From: Polychytrium aggregatum
Taxonomy: Eukaryota > Chytridiomycota > Chytridiomycetes > Polychytriales
NCBI RefSeq assembly: GCF_025602895.1
Contig: NW_026516236.1
Location: 372,001-436,000 of the forward strand
Direction: 5' to 3'
DNA: 64,000 nucleotides
In this document: one piece after another, positions 60,552 to 64,000 of the stretch
Numbering within the stretch: the first letter of the stretch is position 1
Layout: each line of letters begins with the position of its first letter
The notes under the pieces: model-generated
What the model was told of the DNA's origin: nothing
The model's database searches: none
What the model saw: the letters and a program-made list of their open reading frames with translations, nothing else
Program-made: the position numbers and the translations under genes

Positions 60552-62330
60552 CGATAGCGCAGTGTTGGGCTGGGGACGGGGCTGGAGCGAGCTGCAGGGT
60601 GCGCCTTGATGGGCAGGAGACTCTGAGGCCAGGAGCAGGTCGGCGAGCGAGACGCAGGATCGATCGAAGGCAGGGCGAGACCGCACAGCACTGGCGGGAC
60701 GCGAGGCAGCACAGCAGGCACACACAATATAGCACGCGCAACACGTGGGCCGCACAAGCGCAAACACCGACCTCCCTCTGGCCAACGGCAGCGTGAGTTG
60801 ACGCGCTTTGTGTGCCACTGTGCGACGAACGCGCTGTGTGTTGTGTCATGCAATGTCGCACCGCGAAACGGGTGGCGCACGCCAGCACACGTGGAGGCAC
60901 GTGGAGCGCGCAGTCGGTGCAGTCGATCCGGATCCATCCGGCGTGGCAGCCGGCTGCGCCCTGGCCCGTGCGACAAGGGTCCGTCCGACAAGGGTCCAGA
61001 CGCCGTGGCGCATGCAGCGGGCAGCCAACCAGCGCGGATCGTCAGCCAACGCGAGCCATCAACCACCGACCAACGCGAACGACGGCCGAGATGGCCATGT
61101 TCTCCGAGATCCAGCGAATGGCCAGCGGATCTGATCACCAGCAATGCGCATGCACGCCGTATGACGACAAATCGCGCCGCAAGTGGGTGCGGCCAGCGTC
61201 CGCCACACATGCCTGCCGAACGTGTCCGCAGCAGGAAGCCCAGCCACGTTTCCAGAGCCCGACCGCATCTGCCTCTCCGCATCTGCCTCTCCGCTTCTCC
61301 GTCTGTCGTTTCTCTGGGCCTGCATCTCCGTCTCCGCCCAGAGAGAGAGCACGCTCTCGTGCATGTGGCCGATCCCGGCGGACTGCCGTGCGACATGCTG
61401 CCCCGCCGAGCCCTGCCCAGATCCGCGGAGATGGCAGCACCCAGCAGACTCCTCCGGGGCCGCCAGCCTCACCAGCAAGGAGCCCAGCGCAAGTCCGTGG
61501 CAGCACCCGCCAGGCATTTCGGTCGCCGGGAACGTGGATCGTCCTCACCGCCGTGATGCGCGAGAAGGGTACGACTTGCGGCGTTGTTGCTGAACTCGTC
61601 GGCGCTCCCAGCCATCGTCGCCGGGCGCCCAGCAATCCACATCGGACCAGCGGGCGCAATTCGCACCAGGCTCTGATTTGTCCATCGAGACCCGTATGCA
61701 AAGCCCGCAGGGACAAGCCCGGCGGCGACGCCATTGCGCCTGTGACATTGCGGTCCGAACCAACCGTCAGACCAGAAATACAGCCGATCCGCGGGTGGCT
61801 TGACGACGAACACACCAATCGCGAGAGGATGCAGCAATGTCTGAGCCCACGGCGCCAAGGCATTGAAGCCAAGCCGAGAACATGAAGGACGTAATCAACA
61901 CGAAAGATACGGGGCCGTAGCGACTGGTGGTGCCATGGGATTTGCAGGCAAAAGCCAGGCTTGTTGCGCCGGGGCGATGCCCAGGATGCGCCAGATGCAC
62001 CACCCAGCGCCCTCGGGATGATCCGGATACCACCAGCGAGAATGGCTGCAGATGTCCGAGGGGTCTGAAGAGGCGGTCCTCGCTCATCGATGGCCGGTGG
62101 GTGAAGGCCTCCCGAAGCAGGCCGTGGATGAAAAGAAAGAGGACCGCATGTGCGAGAGTGGGGCCTGCAACTGACACTCTGGCCGCAGGGAGGCGAGGCG
62201 AGGAGGCAGTCCTGGTCAGCCAGAACTTGCGACGGCGATGGCTGTTGGCAACGCACAGCGACGGGCCGCGGGTATCTTGCTTCGCCGCCCTGGCGATAAC
62301 GGCAAGCAGCTCCAGGAAGATGCGCTCGAT

Positions 62331-62390
62331 GCGTTGGCATGGTGCGTTGGCATGGTGCGTTGGCATGGTGCGTTGGCATGGTGCGTTGGC
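62331..62390. repeat. 13-bp tandem repeat (gcgttggcatggt, 4.6 copies)
   Basis: Four perfect copies of gcgttggcatggt and an 8-base partial copy lie in the gene-free region. Confidence 0.95.
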
Positions 62391-63050
62391 GATTGCGCTG
62401 ACGCAGACGGCCGCCAGCAAGCGATGCACAGCAAGGTTGACTCAGGGGCCGCCAGCCCCCAAAACGGCAGCAAAGCGGCAACGGCCAAGGGGCGACGGTC
62501 ACGGACAACGACGGACGCAAGCGCATGGCAGATTCCGAGGCACCTCTTTGGCTCAGGGCGAGAGCAGCACCAGTCGAGAAACGAGACCAGTCCGAGTATG
62601 ATGCCGGGCATGGCCGAGACGCAGCGCCCTGGTCTGGACCGGGCTTTGGTGGTGCGATCGCGACGGACAACATCGCCAGATGGACCGGACCGAGTTGGAC
62701 CAGACTTGACCAGGGCGTTCCAGGAAGGCCGCGATTCGATACTGCGGACATGTGAAGGCGGGCTGTGTGGAGCAGCCAGCCGGATCAACTACAAGTCATC
62801 CCCGGATCATCTGCGGATATCGCTGACCGTCGCCGGACCATCGCTGGACCATCGGCCTTGCGTCCACAGGGGGCAGCCCGAGGGGGTCCGCCGGCCATCT
62901 CCATCGGACGGATCCTGGCCCCGCCAAGCACCAATCGCAGCAGCGGCGCGGACTGTTGAGCCAATAGCCCCTCTGGGAAAGAGCGCCCCCGACCCGCCCC
63001 GATGGCGCTGGCCGCTGTCCGCCAGCGGTCCGACGGAGCTTGAGCTTGCG

Positions 63051-63112
63051 GATGCTGCAAGAATGAGGATGTGACATCGACGATGCTGCAAGAATGAGGA
63101 TGTGACATCGAC
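63051..63112. repeat. 31-bp direct repeat, two perfect copies
   Basis: The 31-base unit at 63051-63081 (starting gatgctgcaag, ending gacatcgac) recurs without change at 63082-63112. Perfect identity suggests recent duplication. Confidence 0.95.
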
Positions 63113-63605
63113 GATGCACCTGCGAGGGCGAATGCAGTTGCACTTGCAATTGCACCTGCGAGGACGAGCGCAACTGCAATGCGCTTGGCCTGGCATCAGA
63201 TGCGTGCGGCCGTCGCCCTCGCCCACATGCACCACGCAACCGCCCACATGCAATCGCCCTTTCCCACACGCATCCTCCCGGCTGCCAACAGCCCGTGGTG
63301 GGACTGCCCCGTGCACGGCCAAATCGGACCATCGCACAGCCGGCTTGGCCCTTGCGTGCATTGGCTGATAAGCCCCCCGTGCGATCGCCCGGTCGTTGCA
63401 AGTGCACGAGGCGTTGGGGGGACCGGACAATATATATCGCCAGCGAGGCCCGACCGCCCCGAGGAGTCCCCTCCCGACCTCCACCGAGTGCGGCTCACGA
63501 CCCGCTGACCCCATACCCATAAAACCGCCGCCCTCGCCCCCCAGCCGCCGCCCGGCTGTCCTCATTTTCCCTCGCTCGCCCGTCCATCACAGCCCATCCT
63601 CGGGA

Positions 63606-64000
63606 ATGGTCTATAACTTGATCTCTAGCCCATGGGCCTTTGGCCTGCAAAAGCCCCAGCCAAACCCGCAGGGACTCTCAAATTCCGACCCGCACCAGCC
63701 GTCCGGGCCCCGGCCAAGGTAAGCCCGTGTCCATGTCCATGTCCATGTCCATGTTGTCTCGAGCCAGCCAACCCCCCCCCGCCCGTCATGTCGCTGTCCA
63801 GCCAGCACTGGCTCCCGCTCGCTATCTCCCATGTCCGTCGCTCACCAACCACACATCCTCCGTCCTTTGCTGTCGCTGCCCCTTCCCTCTGGCGCCACCG
63901 GCACTGCCACCCGGCCATCGCAGCCCCTTCAAGCTGTGGAAGGCCTCGCTGCAGAGAATGATCAAGACCGGCTTGCATGTACCCACGAACTTTGGATTTG
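63606..64000 (+). CDS. 5' end of an unrecognised gene (continues past the window)
   Basis: I do not recognise the product. ATG 63606 opens exon 1 (63606-63718), beginning MVYNLISSPWAFGLQKPQ and rich in Pro/Gln/Ser. It ends at a good donor (gtaagc). A cgcag acceptor gives exon 2 from 63924 in matching phase, reading SPFKLWKASLQRMIKTG and HVPTNFGF to the window edge. A second ATG at 63632 in another frame could pair with other acceptors, but the 63606 model uses the first ATG and a CAG acceptor. The intron holds a TCCATG repeat. No function can be offered. Confidence 0.45.
63730..63753. repeat. Hexamer microsatellite (tccatg)4
   Basis: Four perfect copies of tccatg lie in the predicted first intron of the gene starting at 63606, 12 bases after its donor. 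Confidence 0.85.

Larger units (their letters stand above)
60552..63605. other. 3 kb GC-rich, repeat-bearing region with no supported gene
   Basis: This is the longest gene-free stretch in the window. Long overlapping frames occur on both strands (for example 61135-62751 minus and 60812-61885 plus). Their translations are Arg/Pro/Ala/Cys-rich without domains, signal peptides or exon-like structure, as expected of chance frames in GC-rich DNA. The region holds two tandem repeats (62331-62390 and 63051-63112), repeated gcacctgcgag blocks at 63116-63163, and the promoters of copy B and of the gene at 63606. An acaatatatatcg tract near 63426 could be a TATA element. Confidence 0.5.

Noticed and set aside
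61135-62751. A 538-codon minus-strand frame in the gene-free region
   Set aside because: Its translation is Arg/Pro/Ala/Cys-rich with no domain, crosses a tandem repeat, and overlaps other long frames on the opposite strand. GC-rich DNA makes such frames by chance.

Overview
This window is nuclear DNA from a flagellated (zoosporic) fungus, most likely a chytrid. The genes are eukaryotic and cut by many short introns. Fungal cell-wall genes (a GH18 chitinase and two GPI-type GH16 CRH-like enzymes) sit beside genes needed only for a cilium or flagellum (CEP290 and an inner-arm axonemal dynein heavy chain). Higher fungi have lost the cilium, so this mix points to a fungus with motile zoospores. 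No mobile element, virus, CRISPR array or convincing tRNA was seen.

Layout, left to right: CEP290 (minus, start at 12238, 3' end off the left edge); mitochondrial dihydroxyacid dehydratase ILV3 (plus, 12792-15976); ribosome-biogenesis Brix protein SSF1/PPAN (minus, 16295-18154); an unrecognised secreted Cys-rich protein (plus, from 18832, 3' end unresolved); tripeptidyl peptidase II (plus, 20454-26592); GH18 chitinase (minus, 27275-29579); RAD54B/RDH54 (plus, 30209-36502); a 0.9 kb unassigned stretch; a dynein heavy chain of the DNAH3/7/12 type (plus, about 37442-52518); haem A synthase COX15 (minus, 52771-55129); a tandem pair of GH16 genes with matching exon layout (minus, 55840-57686 and 58774-60551); a 3 kb repeat-rich stretch with no gene; and the 5' end of an unknown gene (plus, from 63606).

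By function, the genes fall into flagellum building and motility (CEP290, dynein), cell-wall remodelling (GH18 and two GH16), mitochondrial metabolism (ILV3, COX15), protein turnover (TPP2), ribosome assembly (SSF1) and DNA recombination/repair (RAD54B). I see no operon-like or pathway cluster beyond the tandem GH16 pair.

The most striking signal is exon architecture. Several genes encode conserved motifs across microexons: 7 nt in the GH18 catalytic motif, 14 nt at the GH18 SxGG motif, and 6, 10, 12, 16, 17, 19 and 27 nt in RAD54B, which also has a likely GC-AG intron inside its Walker B motif. By contrast, most of the dynein motor lies in one 5.0 kb exon. All exon models were derived by hand from splice signals, reading frame and remembered family conservation. 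RNA evidence would settle them.
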